From assembly GCA_905182995.1 (NCBI GenBank), contig CAJJDP010000176.1, positions 1 to 64,000 of the forward strand: a DNA stretch of 64,000 bases. Direction: 5' to 3'. The notes beneath the pieces are model-generated. The model was not told the DNA's origin, did not search any database, and was given only the letters and a program-made list of their open reading frames with translations. A program made the translations under genes and the position numbers. Source of the stretch: Paramecium octaurelia. Taxonomy: Eukaryota; Ciliophora; Oligohymenophorea; Peniculida; Parameciidae. Below are positions 51,317 to 64,000 of the stretch, one piece after another; the first letter of the stretch is position 1, and every line of letters begins with the position of its first letter.

Positions 51317-52507
51317 TCACTTAAATGATTTAGTTTTAAAGTGTATAATATCTCCATCTTTAACAATATAATCTTTTCCTTCTTTTGAAAACTTCTTTTC
51401 ATAATTATCCAAGGCATTATCTCCTAGCTTTTTAAACTTATCAAACGACATAACCTCTGCATTAACGAATCCCTTATTATTATTATAAGAAAATACTTTT
51501 TCAAAATCTGAATGAATGGCAGCAGCAGCTTGAGGAGCTTTAATGTTTTTCTTGACAGTCCAACTTCTAACTTCATCAGAACCAACAGTGAAGAATCTAA
51601 TCAAGCCTAATAAGTCGTATCCCGCAATAATAATTTGATCTAATAATTATTATTACTCCTGATTTTCAACAGAGTAATAGACTATTTTGCTATCTGGACT
51701 ATTTTTGGTTACCCATTATTCAATAGGTTTTGCATACTTATTTTATTTCTTAGCAACATAGGCATCATGATCTTCTTTGGATAAATTAATTAAGTAAATG
51801 GATGGCTTTGCAGTTAACAATTGAATTTTCCTTAATTGTATTTATTCTTAATCAGTCCATTTTTGATATCGGACCCATTATTTCTTTTTTAATAGTTCAT
51901 CGCATTTTTACAAGACTTTATATTATTCTACCATTTCTCTAGCTTCAACTGAAACATTTTTATTAGCTTCATACTTTTTAATTTTTTTGCTGAATTCGTC
52001 GACTCGCTTTGATACAAATTGATAATCCTTAGCCATTAATTCTTCTGAAATAATTTATAAATCTCTTATTGGATCCATGGTGCCTTCAGTATGTACAATT
52101 TTCTCTTTCTCAAATGCTCTCACAACCTGATACAGCCCATCCACAGCCTGAATGTGAGCCAAAAATTCATTTCCTAATCCATATCCTTCCGATGCTCCCT
52201 TCACTAGACTAGTATCGCAATGATTATGATGATTACCCTGCAATATCGATGATGCTTAGAGTAGAGAAGACCTGTGACTTGGGTTTGAAAATCTAACATA
52301 GATAATCAAATCTGGGATCAGGGACTTTGACTACTGCCTAATTTGGATCAATGGTACAAAATGGGAAGTTTTCAGCTGGCACAGATTGTTTACTAAGCAT
52401 GTTGAATGTAGAACTCTTTATAGAAATTAATTGGTTACCTTACCAACGTTGGCCATGCCCACAATTCCCATTTTCAAACTTGAACTTAAACGAGTCAATT
52501 AGGCCAT
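51317..52507 (-). CDS. OLA1: Obg-like ATPase OLA1/YchF
   Basis: 379 residues. P-loop [14 protein letters not shown], switch [11 protein letters not shown]3 [25 protein letters not shown], and the altered G4 NLSKE that makes YchF proteins prefer ATP over GTP. A coiled coil follows, and a TGS domain closes the protein ([18 protein letters not shown]...[16 protein letters not shown]). OLA1 binds ribosomes and tRNA-related factors and acts in translation and stress control. Introns of 23 bp (inside the P-loop, after VGK) and 28 bp (after DIAG) give exactly 380 codons. The start ATG 52507 gives [17 protein letters not shown], matching the usual short lead before the P-loop; a further upstream ATG at about 52553 is also in frame. 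It is divergent from the kinase gene. Confidence 0.92.
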
Positions 52508-52565
52508 TAATAAATTTATGATAGTCAATTCAGGAAATTTGATAGTCAACATAAAAAATGATATC

Positions 52566-54008
<1,443 letters not shown>

Positions 54009-54044
54009 TTTTATATTATTATATTGATAAATTGGTTTCACTAT

Positions 54045-55076
54045 ATGAAAAAGACTTATAACTTAAAAATTGAATTAAATAGCTCAAGTTCTTCGGAGAG
54101 AACTTCCCCTTACTTAGACAGTGATGGCTAGTATAATATTCATAAGCTATTCAAGGGAATATTATGATTATTTTGATGTAATTAAAATTGATAATATAAC
54201 TTATGGTGAAGTCAGTGCTAAAAGATGTGGTAGGATCACTATGGAAGATAGGGTATATCATAATTGGAATATCTCACTAGTTTTAAGCAATTGCGGACTT
54301 TGATGGAAAATAATAGTAATTTTATTTTGGGGTCTTTGATGGTCATGGGGGGTCTTATGTAGCCAAGTTACTTCGAGAACAACTGCATTCTCATTTAAAA
54401 AATAATAAGTTTTTCAATATTGATATTGAATAAGCTATTTTAGAAAGTATTCATCAATTTATATTTCTCCAAAATTAGGTTTTAATTAAATGAATATTGA
54501 TATTCTTAAATAATAACATCTGTTGATGAAAGATGGAGGTTCAACTGCTTTGTGTGTTATCAATGTAGGTAAAGAGTTATTTGTAATCAATGTTGGTGAC
54601 AGTGCCTGCGTATTAATTGATAAAGATTTCTAAATAACTAAATTAAATTAGGAACATAAGCCTGATAGATTGGATGAATCAAAAAGAATTACAGACAACA
54701 ATGGATTCGTTTTGACCATTAAGTATAAACACAATTAAAAAGAAATTAGGCTAGAATTAATGGTGAATTGGCAGTGAGTAGATCATTTGGTGATCCAAAA
54801 TACATAGAACATGGATTAACTGCTATTCCTGAAATCACCAAGTTGCAATTGAATGAGAACTCTAAATATTTAATTCTAGCCACTGATGGATTTTGGGATG
54901 TGATAACTAATCAAATTCTCCAAAAGTTGCTGATAAATTGGGACAACTTTAAAGAAAAAGAAGGTTTATCCCAATATTTACTGGAATCAGCCTTAAAATA
55001 ACAGACTAATTATAAAAAAGACAATATGACAATCATCATCATTGATTTAATTATTTATTTCAATAAATTATAATGA
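54045..55076 (+). CDS. PP2C-type Ser/Thr phosphatase
   Basis: About 290-310 residues with the PPM/PP2C metal motifs: TMEDRF, YFGVFDGHGG, DGGSTAL, INVGDSACVL, LAVSRSFGD, ATDGFWDVITN and DNMTIIIID. All metal-binding Asp residues look intact, so it should be active (Mg2+/Mn2+-dependent dephosphorylation). Introns of 28 bp (after MEDR), 32 bp (after AILE) and 20 bp (after TIK) restore frame. The start is unsure. ATG 54121 is directly in frame; ATG 54045 (MKKTYNLKIELNSSSSS..) would need a 16 bp intron, shorter than usual, but its first exon looks coding. It lies 36 bp after the kinase stop on the same strand. Confidence 0.85.
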
Positions 55077-55193
55077 TTTACATTATATGATAATAATTTT
55101 GATCTATTCAGTAGTATTAATTTTGAATAGAATAATCTTCATATGTTTATCTGTATTATATGTGACATATATCAATGATTGAACAAATCAAAG

Positions 55194-56125
55194 ATGGAAT
55201 AAGCATTTTTATCACACTCTTAGGTAATAAAAATTATTTTTAATCTTGAATATAAGAAAATGTCATTAAATCCCTATATTCAAATTTATGAAAATAGGAA
55301 AACTTATATCTATATTGAGTTAATGCATTCAAATAAGGAATTGTATTTTGGATTTCTATTTGGATAAAATTTTTATAATATTAATTATCTTGTAAATGAC
55401 TTAGGAAACTTTGAGATAGTTGGCTAGATAACTTAATAAAAACAAGTTTCTTGTAATAGTTTTTTCATTGAAATTAGATTGCAAAACCTGCCACAGACGT
55501 ATTTTAATGTGTTTAGGCTTTTATTTTATTGGTTAAAGGAGTAAAAATATAGGATTGGCTTTTGGCATAATTATTGATGAGCTGTAGCTTACCCTAAATG
55601 GTGGAGACTATTATTGAAAAGAAAATTGATTATGCAAATATTATTTTGTGCAAAAAGCTTTATCAATTAATACCACAATAGCAAAATTCTTTAGGGAAAC
55701 TTATATACTAATTAATAAGTTAAAGTTTAAATTTTTTGGAAGGTGAAAGAGGCAAGTCTTAGAGAAGCAAAAGCACTATTCTAAGGCACGAACCAAGCAT
55801 TTATGGTAACAGCATGAATAAAATCATTTAATGTTAAAATAAGAATGCTACTAATTTAAGATGTAAGGAGGATTTACAAAAAATATTTTAACATAGAAAA
55901 ATCATAAAGAATTAAAAAATTAAGGAGGAAGATGAGAAGAAATTTGAATAATTAAAAGAAAAAATGAAAAAAATTAATAAAAATAGTTATTTTATATCTC
56001 CTAGAAAAATATAATTTGAATAATAGGAAAAGATAATTCTCAGCAATAATAATTCAGAAAGACAATTTATCCATAACAAGCAAATGAGATCCCTAAGATC
56101 TTTCAGATCTTCATTTTACGATTGA
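55194..56125 (+). CDS. Hypothetical protein with basic, Gln-rich C-terminus
   Basis: TGA-free frame from ATG 55194 (MEQAFLSHSQ) to TGA 56123. To keep it open, introns of 33 bp (after SHSQ) and about 44 bp (near 55512-55555) must be removed, which gives 285 codons; the second is longer than usual and may be mis-placed. The N-terminal third is aromatic (YIQIYENRKTYIYIELMHSN). The C-terminal third is strongly basic with helical repeats (KIKEEDEKKFEQLKEKMKKINK) and ends MRSLRSFRSSFYD. No family is recognised. Confidence 0.5.
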
Positions 56126-56187
56126 ATAAAGCAACCTAAACTAATGATTTTGTTTTACTTTATATTATATATTAATATAAAATAATA

Positions 56188-57881
56188 TCATTCTTCTTAA
56201 TGCTTTTTTAAAAGGTCTGTATTAGTAGGATCATTTTAGAGTGGTTGGATCTATTCTAAGTCTTTAGAATTGATTTCCTTCTCCTCTAAGTGGACTTAGT
56301 CATCTTGCATAGTTAATATTTCAAAATCTTCATCTTTTAAATTCAGTTCAAACGGTTTCTAACTATCTTCTTTGGCATGATTGTTATTGTCCTCCTACTT
56401 TATTATATTCATTCCAACGGTACTTGCTTTTCTTGATACCACATCTTTTTTTAATTAATAATCTTAACTTTCAACATTGGGCAACTATTATAAGAAGTAG
56501 ATCTTACTATTTGATTAGACTTATAGTTTTAATCCTGTATAATAATGCTATTTTCTAGTTTGGATTAATTCTCCTCTTTGTTTACTATTGAATCCATGGT
56601 TAGAGTTGGAAATGGAATACCAACTGAGTGAAATTTAGAAATAAACTTATTTGAATACTAGGTTTAGAGTATAAATTGAATCCTGGAGAGTTCATAAATT
56701 TAATTCGAAATAGTGAGTTTCATCTCTCCGATTCTCTTAAGTTTTTCATAATATGGAAAGAATAAGTTTAAGTTAAGTAGTTTTCCATTATTTTCAACTC
56801 TAATGATTTTGCCAAATATATTTTTTATTATTTTAACATTCTTGAATTCAGGATAATACATTGCTATTACATGATTAACTGCCTCAAATTACATATAGCT
56901 TTGATTCATTAGAACTACTATGTAAGATAATAATAAGAGAGTAGAAGCTATAGATCCAGAATCTGCCAATATCTCACTTATTTTTGGATAGGTTATTTGA
57001 GAAATAGTTTAAATTTAATCAACTTTATAATAGAAGACAGCATAAGTTTCGTAACCCAATTTTTTTCCAAAATACTCTTTATTCATAGAGTTGCCTGTCA
57101 CTTAATAATCAGTGATGTATTCGTAATCATCGAAACTTTCAAACAAAAACCCTTAATCTACCTATGTATCTGAGATCTTCGTATTTACCTAAGCATAGAA
57201 TGTACTGTCTTTTGTTAAGGGAATGACCAGCTCTTTGTCAATATTATCCAAAGTAACAGCATTAGTATTAAATTCTTTTTTATATTATTTGATAATTAAT
57301 GTGTTAGTTTATTGATCAAAGAAATTTTGAATAGTTTCATTATCAGCACATTTCTATCCTTCTTATAAATAGACACCCAAACACTAACCAAAAACAACCA
57401 TCATTTCTATTTAAGGGTTTTCAGCTGTGAGTTCACTACTTGTTTGTATGGTAAGGTTTTGAAGTTCAACGATGTTGAAATTAAACATGTTGGTTTTTTT
57501 CTTATATTGTTAGGGATATCCTTTATCGGGTGATTGGCCATTAACGAAATAATAAATAACAGGTTAAAGAATGACAGCTTCTGGATTAAATGGATCGATT
57601 GATGTGTATGAATATTTCCTCATTTCTATTTGCATAAAACTCTCATTAAGTTCCAATTTGTAATCCTGCACAAAATTAGATAAGGTAGTAACTTTAGGCA
57701 AAATTTATCCTTATTGCCACTGAACCAACATATACATCAGATATGAAAAACTCAATCCATAAAGCAAAACTGACATCACTCCCCCTTAAACAGTTTTGTA
57801 TTCTGATGTTGAATATTAAATATTGGGTTAGAAGGAAACTCCGAATTAGTCTAAGCTTTTGATAAACTTTATCATGTTCAT
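56188..57881 (-). CDS. Two-TM membrane protein of a ciliate-type family
   Basis: About 556 residues: ATG 57881, TGA 56188. One 23 bp intron (after RSTSYN) gives exactly 557 codons. An N-terminal TM (SVLLYGLSFSYLMYMLVQW) is followed by a large extracytoplasmic-like domain with YNT/NIVELQNLT blocks and a second TM near residue 310-335 (STLLLLSYIVVLMNQ). The rest is a cytosolic, acidic and Gln/Asn-rich tail (..KDEDFEILTMQDDQVHLEEKE..). The early DQFGVSFQPNIQYSTSEYKT block resembles the start of many ciliate two-TM proteins of unknown function that I recall, but I cannot name a domain. Topology is inferred from hydrophobicity. Confidence 0.65.
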
Positions 57882-57967
57882 TTAATACAAAATTCAAGTT
57901 TGTTTAAATATTATTATTAAATTAAACCTTGAATGTTGGAAATTCGTTTTTAATATATAATAAATTA

Positions 57968-59108
57968 ATGAAGGTCATCCTCATAGCATTATTGTTAACT
58001 TTCAGCATGGCAGCTCATTTTGATAAAAAAACAATTCATAAGCATATTGAAGACTTGCACAAATCTAAATGGGGATAAACTTTGTTGTCTATGATGGCAT
58101 TACATTCATAATCACAAGGACCTGTTGATGAATTAGTCTAGGCTATAGAAGACTTGGTTGCTGACTTACAAGAAGAATTAGATGTTTTGGAATTTAATTT
58201 CGGACAAAGAACAAATGAACATCACAAAATCGTGACAACTTTGGAATAAGAAATCAATTAGGCTTTCGTTGATTATCAAAGAACTTAAGACACACTTGAA
58301 AACTTACTTTACCCAAGAAGAGAAAATTTAAAAAATAAAATTGAACAAATTCAAGAGTATTAGGAGGCTAATAGGTATAAATATTAAATTACAACCATCT
58401 AGAAAGATATTGGCTGAAGCTTAATTAAAGAGAGAAAATGAGAAAGAAGAATTTGAAGCCTAACTTGCAGATTTTAATTCAGCTGTTGAATCAACAGATC
58501 AAGCTTTAGAATTACTTTACAGCTTAAGAAACTAATCTCTTGGATAAGTTTCAACATCAAACATAAGAAAAATTCATGTTCAATTAAACATGATTGAATA
58601 AAGAATCAGAGCTCATAGCAAACATGGACCCTTAATAAAGGCTTTAATTTAATTGGCAAATGAATAAAATTTCTCAAATTAAGATATCGTTGGAACCATC
58701 TTAGACAAATTGAATGAATTTAGAAATGCTGTCGTAGATGCAATCAATGATGCCACAGCACAAGAAGCTAAAGATCAATAAGAATTTGAGGAAAGAGTAG
58801 AACAATTAGATCATGAATTTTCAGAATTTGGTAAATAAATCAGTAAAATCACAGTCGACTTAGAAGCTACCATAAGTATGTCTTAAATCTAATTATTAGC
58901 TAAAATCAATGAATTAACTGAATACTCTGCCTAAAGAGATGCAGATAGATAAAGATTCTAATCTCAATTAAACATTGAAAATGATAGTTATGCTGAGGAA
59001 ACTAAAATATATTAAGATATGAAAAATGAGTACATCAGAGAATAAGAAGTTGCTGAATCTGCTGAAAAGGTTGTTAGAAGCGCTGATTTTTCAAATATTA
59101 AGATATGA
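57968..59108 (+). CDS. Trichocyst matrix protein (TMP family)
   Basis: 370 residues: signal peptide MKVILIALLLTFSMA, then an acidic, almost wholly helical protein with long heptad stretches (IEDLVADLQEELDVLEFNFGQRTNEHHKIV, LIQLANEQNFSNQDIVGTILDKL). This is the hallmark of Paramecium trichocyst matrix proteins, whose processed coiled-coil pieces crystallise in the secretory organelle and expand on Ca2+-triggered discharge. One 28 bp intron (58375-58402) restores frame (ANR/KILAEAQ), giving exactly 371 codons. Precursor cleavage sites cannot be placed with confidence. The start is the ATG of the signal peptide; the stop is TGA 59106. Confidence 0.9.
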
Positions 59109-59239
59109 TAATTATTTTATTACAAACTCATCAATCAAAGAATAACATCAATAAATATAATGTAATTCCTTATATCATTTATTTATTATTTTATCGAATA
59201 TGAATTTTAACTTCAAACTATTCTATAATCATATTAATT

Positions 59240-60118
59240 TCAAGATGAAAGATCAAAATCTTTGCTTTTTGAAATGGACTTACCATTTTCAAATTCTGCA
59301 ATGGCAACTCTTCCATCTAAAATTATCATCCCTGTTCCATGTTTTTTATCTTTAATATAAGATCCAATGTAGATCTGTCCATTAGGCCATTCAAATTCCC
59401 CATATCCATCCATTTCATTATTCTTCCAATAGCCTAAGTATCTTCTTCCATCCTGATAGATCATCCTCCCGAATCCACACATTGTATTATCCACAAATTC
59501 TCCAACATAATAAGTTCCATCATTCCATTAATATCTTCCAAAGCCCTCCCTTCTATTGTTGATAAGATTTCCATGATAATTCTTTTAGCTTCGAACTTAG
59601 GGAAACTCAATTGACAACTCTTTTATCTAAATTATAGGCTTTAATAATTCGTTATAATATGTTCCGCTCAAAATTTTATTAAAAAACCATCTTCCTTCAA
59701 ATACGTCACCTCTATTCATAATTAATCTTCCAGAACCGTGGATCTAGCCAAAGGTAAAATGACCTTCAAATAAAATCGATGTCTTTTTTGAAACCAGTTT
59801 ACCAAAACCATGAGCTTTCTCATTATGAAATTGGCCATAATAAATTAAGTCGCTGTTTTATTCAAAAGGCTCTTTTACATTGAAGAACCTTTTATACATG
59901 ATTTTCTCAACTGATTTCTACTGAAAATAGGCGAAGCTTTTAGACTTTTAACTTGATTTTATTCGTTCAAAGGTTGAACCTTAAACAAATACAGAGTTCA
60001 AAGAATTCTTATTTTCAGCTTGAGTTTCGAGAGTACTATCTGTAGATTGAATTTCTTTTAATGCATTTTTGAATTCTTTTTCAAATTGGGTGAGATTCTT
60101 AAAAGGCAATTCTAACAT
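59240..60118 (-). CDS. MORN-repeat protein B
   Basis: An intronless frame of exactly 293 codons (292 aa). After a ~90-residue charged N-terminus come six or more MORN motifs (YxGxWxxxxxxGxGxxxxxxG), for example LIYYGQFHNEKAHGFGKLV, LFEGHFTFGQIHGSGRLI, TYYVGEFVDNTMCGFGRM, YLGYWKNNEMDGYGEFEWPN and IYIGSYIKDKKHGTGMI. MORN arrays bind membranes or scaffold cytoskeletal proteins. Start ATG 60118, stop TGA 59240. It lies 31 bp from the stop of a second MORN gene on the same strand. Confidence 0.85.
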
Positions 60119-60149
60119 TTACAAATAATAATTATTGTCAAATTATAAC

Positions 60150-61045
60150 TCATTCAATTTATTTACCATCCTGCCATTTAGAAATTTTTGGTTTACTATT
60201 TAGTTACTTAAGAACCGCATCACCATGATTCAATCCATCAAGAAAATCACCAAAATAAACAACTCCACTTTTATACTTAAATACTCCAAAACCATTCTTT
60301 TTACTTTTTTTATAATACCCTTTATATTCTTCAGAATTTGGCCATATATAATGTCCAAATCCTTCCATCTCTCCATTGACCCATTCTCCTTTGAATTTAC
60401 TACTATCTGCAAATTCCATCACACCATATCCATTAAATTAATCATTTTGAAATTACCCTTCATATTTAGTGCCATCCTTCCAAGTATAGACTCCTTTGCC
60501 ATGTCTTTTCCCATCAAGTACCTACCCTTAGTATATAGCACCGTTAGAGAATTCCAATTTTTTTTTTTCAAGTTTTGTGTTTAATTTACATTCATCCTCA
60601 AATTCTTTAAACATACCATTATCCCCTAAAATTTTGTCAGCAAAAAACTCTCCTTACTAAATTTAACTCGAAATATACATAATAATCTCCGTTTTCATAA
60701 ATAATCAAACCTTTTCCATGCTTAAGGCTACATGAAAATTATCCCTCATAATAATATTGTTTTTTCAAGTAATATTTGCAATAACCGAATTTGTGTTGCT
60801 TAATCAATTTACCTTAGAACCATTCCTTTTCATTTTCGTATTTCTCTACCTTCTCATTAACACTTTTTTAGACTAAAAGTTCATCCCTCACCTTCGAAAT
60901 TTGAATGGGCAAATAGAACTACAAATCTAAGCATAGGAAATTACATTTCTAATGATTACGGTCCTATTTCCTGGTGTTGTGCTTCTTTAGTTTTACAGCT
61001 GAACTGCAGATTTATTAGTTGCGACGTAAGTTTAAGCATGTACAT
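60150..61045 (-). CDS. MORN-repeat protein A
   Basis: 283 residues with introns of 22 bp (after MLKLT-) and 22 bp (after ENGDYY), exactly 284 codons. After a basic N-terminus (NRNHQKCNFLCLDLQFYLP) the array reads YYYEGQFSCSLKHGKGLI, IYQGQVLDGKRHGKGVYTWKDG, KYEGQFQNDQFNGYGVMEF, KFKGEWVNGEMEGFGHYIWPN, EYKGYYKKSKKNGFGVFKYKSG and YFGDFLDGLNHGDAV. The same fold as its neighbour but not a near-identical copy, so an old tandem duplication is likely. The start (ATG 61045 or 61039) depends on the first intron and is less sure than the rest. Confidence 0.78.
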
Positions 61046-62037
61046 TTCTATGTAACTACAACCCTGATTCACTTGGCATCGTTTTTGTATTACTGGTTTT
61101 GCTGTTTTGCTCTACTTCTTTTGATTTCATTTCAATGTTTTTATATAATTTATTTAATATCTTCAAGCTACTATATTTCACAATTAATACTGGGATTTGA
61201 AAATATTAAACTTAATATTGAAGTTAAAATATATATCATTGAAGTAAGTCTTTTGTTCATTAACTTCTTTTTTGGGTTTCAAAAATTCTTTATGCAAATC
61301 ACTTTTAAAAACGAATTCAGATGAGAATATTAGAGATTATTAATCTTTTACTTAGCATAAGTTACTGTTCTAATTACATGGTATTATTGAATAATATTCA
61401 TAATTTACACCCCATAAGACTATCGTGAGGTTGAGATAAATAATTTTTTATTGCCAAGTGATTACCTAAGATTATAATTACAGATACGCTTAGTTATTGG
61501 ATTCTATTAATACCATTAAATTTTACCTTAGAATTCCTAATTTTTTTGTATTTCCTTGTTCTAGATAATTAATTATTTCTGATCAGGTCAGTTATCTAGA
61601 TATGATTAGAACATCTTTTGGAGATTTAGGTTACATCATCATTAGAGATATAAATTTGAAAATTAACTCAAAAATTAATACATATACTTATGCATAATCA
61701 TTAGAGTTATGTTTATTTAGTTTATTGAAGTCCATGATTATTAAATTTATAATATATTAATGGATTATTAGTTGTTACTGATATCAAATGTGTATTAATT
61801 ATTATTTATACATTAATTAAAAAATTACATCTGGTTAAGTAATAAATTTTGGAAGATATTTAATTAGCACATTTTGACACAAATATTATGAAAAAAAGAA
61901 AAAAATAAATTTAATAAAATATATATAGAAATATCTAATGACCTCATAAGGATGTAGTTTTATCACCATATTTAGAAAATACTAAATTATATACATTCTA
62001 ATCGAACAATACTTAAAGCTCCCTAAACAAACCAAGA
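61046..62037. other. AT-rich region, nothing convincing
   Basis: About 990 bp. A Phe/Ile/Leu-rich plus-strand frame near 61019-61324 overlaps the MORN gene start on the other strand and looks like composition bias. The remainder is featureless. Confidence 0.5.
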
Positions 62038-63291
62038 ATGGTCAAATATTAAGTTTTAAGAAAATAAACAGGTTTGGGATCGAGGATCATTAGATAACCT
62101 GACTCTAGTGTAGAGGAGTAAATAATTGAAACTTGCAAGTCACTTATGCCAACAAGACCAGATAAACAATAATCAAAATAAAAAAATGGAACTTAATCTG
62201 TCTAAGAAAAACCATAAACAAGAGAGAATCTTGCATCTCGACTTAGAACTCCGAAATCAGAGAGTTTATTTAGAATTAAGAGTCAAGAAAATTAAATTGA
62301 AGACTTTTAGCCAATCAATTAATAATTCAACTATGTGGATGAAATTCCCTTGGATCACCCAATTTGGAAATTAATTTTGCCAGATGTTTAAAGTGTTAAC
62401 ATTCCTAAGCTTATCAATGACAATCCAGATTATTTCCATCATTAATTAGGTAAATCTAATGGAATAAATTTAATTTCTAGGTTTTTGCGCTTGCTATAAA
62501 TGCGAATGTGGTTAATGCAAATGTAATTTCTCTAAAAATTGTAAATTGAATTATTAATCTTCTCAAAATACTGTTTATGGCAAAGATTTCTTACATAAGC
62601 AAACTGGATATAATTCTCTTCGACCATTGAATTAAACTTATTATTCCACTCAATTTTGTAATCAAAAACCAATCGATCAGCAAAGTTCACATTAAGTAAG
62701 TTCAAAATTTAGATTTAGACATCATACAAGCAATTCAAGATTCCTGTATAAGAAATGCTTAGGCCATAATCACAAGAGCATCGAGGAGATTTCTTAGGCA
62801 ATAGTAGCTACAAAGTACCTTATTCATTGAAATTTCTAGACTTAATTCAAATTCTGGGGACCACCAGAAACTGCTCATTTTAAGAGGCCAGTTCATTAAA
62901 GTGTGAGTGATTAAATACCTTTCACAGCTCAATCATTATATAAAGATTCATTTGCAAACAAACCTTATCAGAAGCCTAGCGATTCTTTAAAGATGGTTAC
63001 AGAATTGTAAATTTTTATATGCTTAATTGAAGGACTCCTTTGCCTACTGGATAACCATTTGTCTCATAATCGTAGACGCAATTAGCATATTAACCATTTA
63101 GAATATAAAAAAACCCTAAATTAAATAGTGACAAAATCATAGATTATGGAAGAAGCCCTAAATATGATACTCAATATAAAAGTCTAGTTCATACAGAATA
63201 CACACCAAAAAAATAAAAATATTGTCCTGCAAAGGAATACATAGCTCATTATTAATAAAGAACATAATAAAAATTAAAATAATAATAGTGA
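62038..63291 (+). CDS. SAXO/FAM154-type axonemal microtubule protein
   Basis: 382 residues. Four introns (31 bp after HHQL, 23 bp after SSHQ, 25 bp after NSSYK, 26 bp after VTEL) give exactly 383 codons. The key feature is the Cys motif CACYKCECGQCKC at about residue 140, like the CxCxxCxCGxHxC signature of SAXO (stabilizer of axonemal microtubules). It is followed by Mn-type modules: TVYGKDFLHKQTGYNSLRPL, QTSYKQFKIPVQEMLRPQ, SSYKTQFKFWGPPETAHFKRP, SLYKDSFANKPYQKPSDSLK and YKSLVHTEYTPKKQKY. These bind and stabilise ciliary or centriolar microtubules. In animals the Cys motif is N-terminal; here a ~135-residue disordered segment precedes it. Start ATG 62038. Confidence 0.82.
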
Positions 63292-63595
63292 AATACAATT
63301 TATCAATCTTGATGGATTCTTATATGGTATTTGTAAATTATTCGGTTATAATTTTCGTATTTCTTCATAAAATAATTTATTTATTTACAAAAAATGTCAA
63401 AATTTTAAGATTAATTGTTAAATTCCTGAAGATTTGAACCATCTTCGATTCAGTAATAATATATTATTAAACTTTTTCCTTAAGATACGAAATAATTTAA
63501 CTGATAAATGCATTTTTCAAGATCTTATGTATAATTTAATCTTTTATTAATTTTATTTCAGAATCTGATTATAAATTAAAGTATTTACTTATTAA
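63292..63595. other. AT-rich spacer
   Basis: About 300 bp between two genes on the same strand. Nothing recognisable is seen. Confidence 0.5.
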
Positions 63596-64000
63596 ATGAA
63601 GCTAATAAAGTTTGACAAATTTGATAAGCCTTGCCTTTAATCTTAGCATGAAATCAAAATAACAACCAATCTTATTAGAACTCCAAAATAAAGTCAATCT
63701 TAAACATTTATTACATTCAAATCATCACCTGTTAATTCAAAAAAAACTAGTGTTCATCGGCAATCAACTCATTTGATACAACACAAAAGTTAATTCTCAC
63801 AATCATATAAATCATAAAATCCAATGCTGTCCTAATAAAATGCAATTTTAACAGTTTAAGAATGTATTTCCATTCTTTGTGATTTTAAATCAACCTCGCC
63901 TTTGCTATTATATAATAAAAAATTAACTTAAAAAACAAAGGAGAAAATGGATTAAATTTCTAATATTGTTGATCAAATGTTACCATAAGACAGTAGGGAA
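63596..64000 (+). CDS. Hypothetical protein, partial (3' end outside window)
   Basis: An open frame of 135 codons from ATG 63596 to the window edge with no TGA. It is Ser/Gln/Lys/Thr-rich and probably disordered at first (TFITFKSSPVNSKKTSVHRQSTHL), then ECISILCDFKSTSPLL and a Lys-rich helix-like stretch toward the edge. No domain is visible in this part. The frame ends exactly with the window, so the rest of the gene lies to the right. Confidence 0.55.

Noticed and set aside
61019..61324. Plus-strand hydrophobic 101-aa ORF
   Set aside because: It is Phe/Ile/Leu-rich as expected from T-rich DNA and overlaps the start of MORN gene A on the other strand; there is no family or intron support.

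Overview
The window looks like macronuclear DNA of a ciliate close to Paramecium. Genuine reading frames run through many TAA and TAG codons, read as Gln, and stop only at TGA. Introns are 20-33 bp, GT...AG and AT-rich. Genes are packed 30-120 bp apart, and several families are ciliate-specific (epiplasmin/alveolin, trichocyst matrix protein). All coordinates below were read by eye with TAA/TAG=Gln. Intron calls are manual and were checked by restoring frame; most totals come out divisible by three, and exceptions are stated.

Layout. 1-103 is the 3' end of an eEF2 gene. 188-1044(-) is a uracil phosphoribosyltransferase. 1194-2475(+) is an FtsH-like AAA ATPase without a peptidase domain. A tight minus-strand array follows: a helical protein (2517-3833), a DLEC1-type axonemal protein (3885-8285), a tandem universal-stress protein (8345-9245) and a signal-peptide-peptidase-like protein whose GxGD motif is gone (9297-10867). 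An epiplasmin/alveolin gene is at 11127-11997(+). From 12 to 16.5 kb the DNA is AT-rich, with one possible membrane ORF and three small genes whose products all begin Met-Gly-Cys. A Gln-rich coiled-coil gene (16587-18298 +) meets a DUSP-containing ubiquitin protease (18373-20292 -). A second AT-rich stretch (20.3-23.2 kb) holds a decayed P-loop/ORC4-like relic and a fourth Met-Gly-Cys gene (22103-22570 -). Then come dihydropteridine reductase (23297-24015 +), a 1,838-residue protein probably of C2 domains (24386-29928 -) and a P5B ATPase (29959-33809 -).

The right half holds an unrecognised gene (34933-35989 +), a complete axonemal dynein heavy chain (36548-49164 -), and a VHS/GAT endosomal adaptor with a repeat-rich Gln/Pro tail (49281-51237 +). 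OLA1/YchF (51317-52507 -) is followed by a Ca2+-dependent protein kinase with DWG in place of DFG (52566-54008 +), and a PP2C phosphatase lies right behind it. After these come a hypothetical gene, a two-TM Gln-rich membrane protein, a trichocyst matrix protein, two tandem MORN-repeat genes, a SAXO-type axonemal microtubule protein (62038-63291 +) and a truncated gene at the right edge.

Functional threads: cilium/axoneme (DLEC1, dynein, SAXO), cortex and secretion (epiplasmin, trichocyst matrix, MORN), endosome/lysosome traffic (VHS/GAT, P5B ATPase, SPP-like), and Ca2+/phosphorylation signalling (CDPK next to PP2C). No complete new multi-gene system is evident. The freshest items are the four dual-acylation-type Met-Gly-Cys small genes, the SPP-like pseudo-protease, the peptidase-less FtsH and the DWG kinase.
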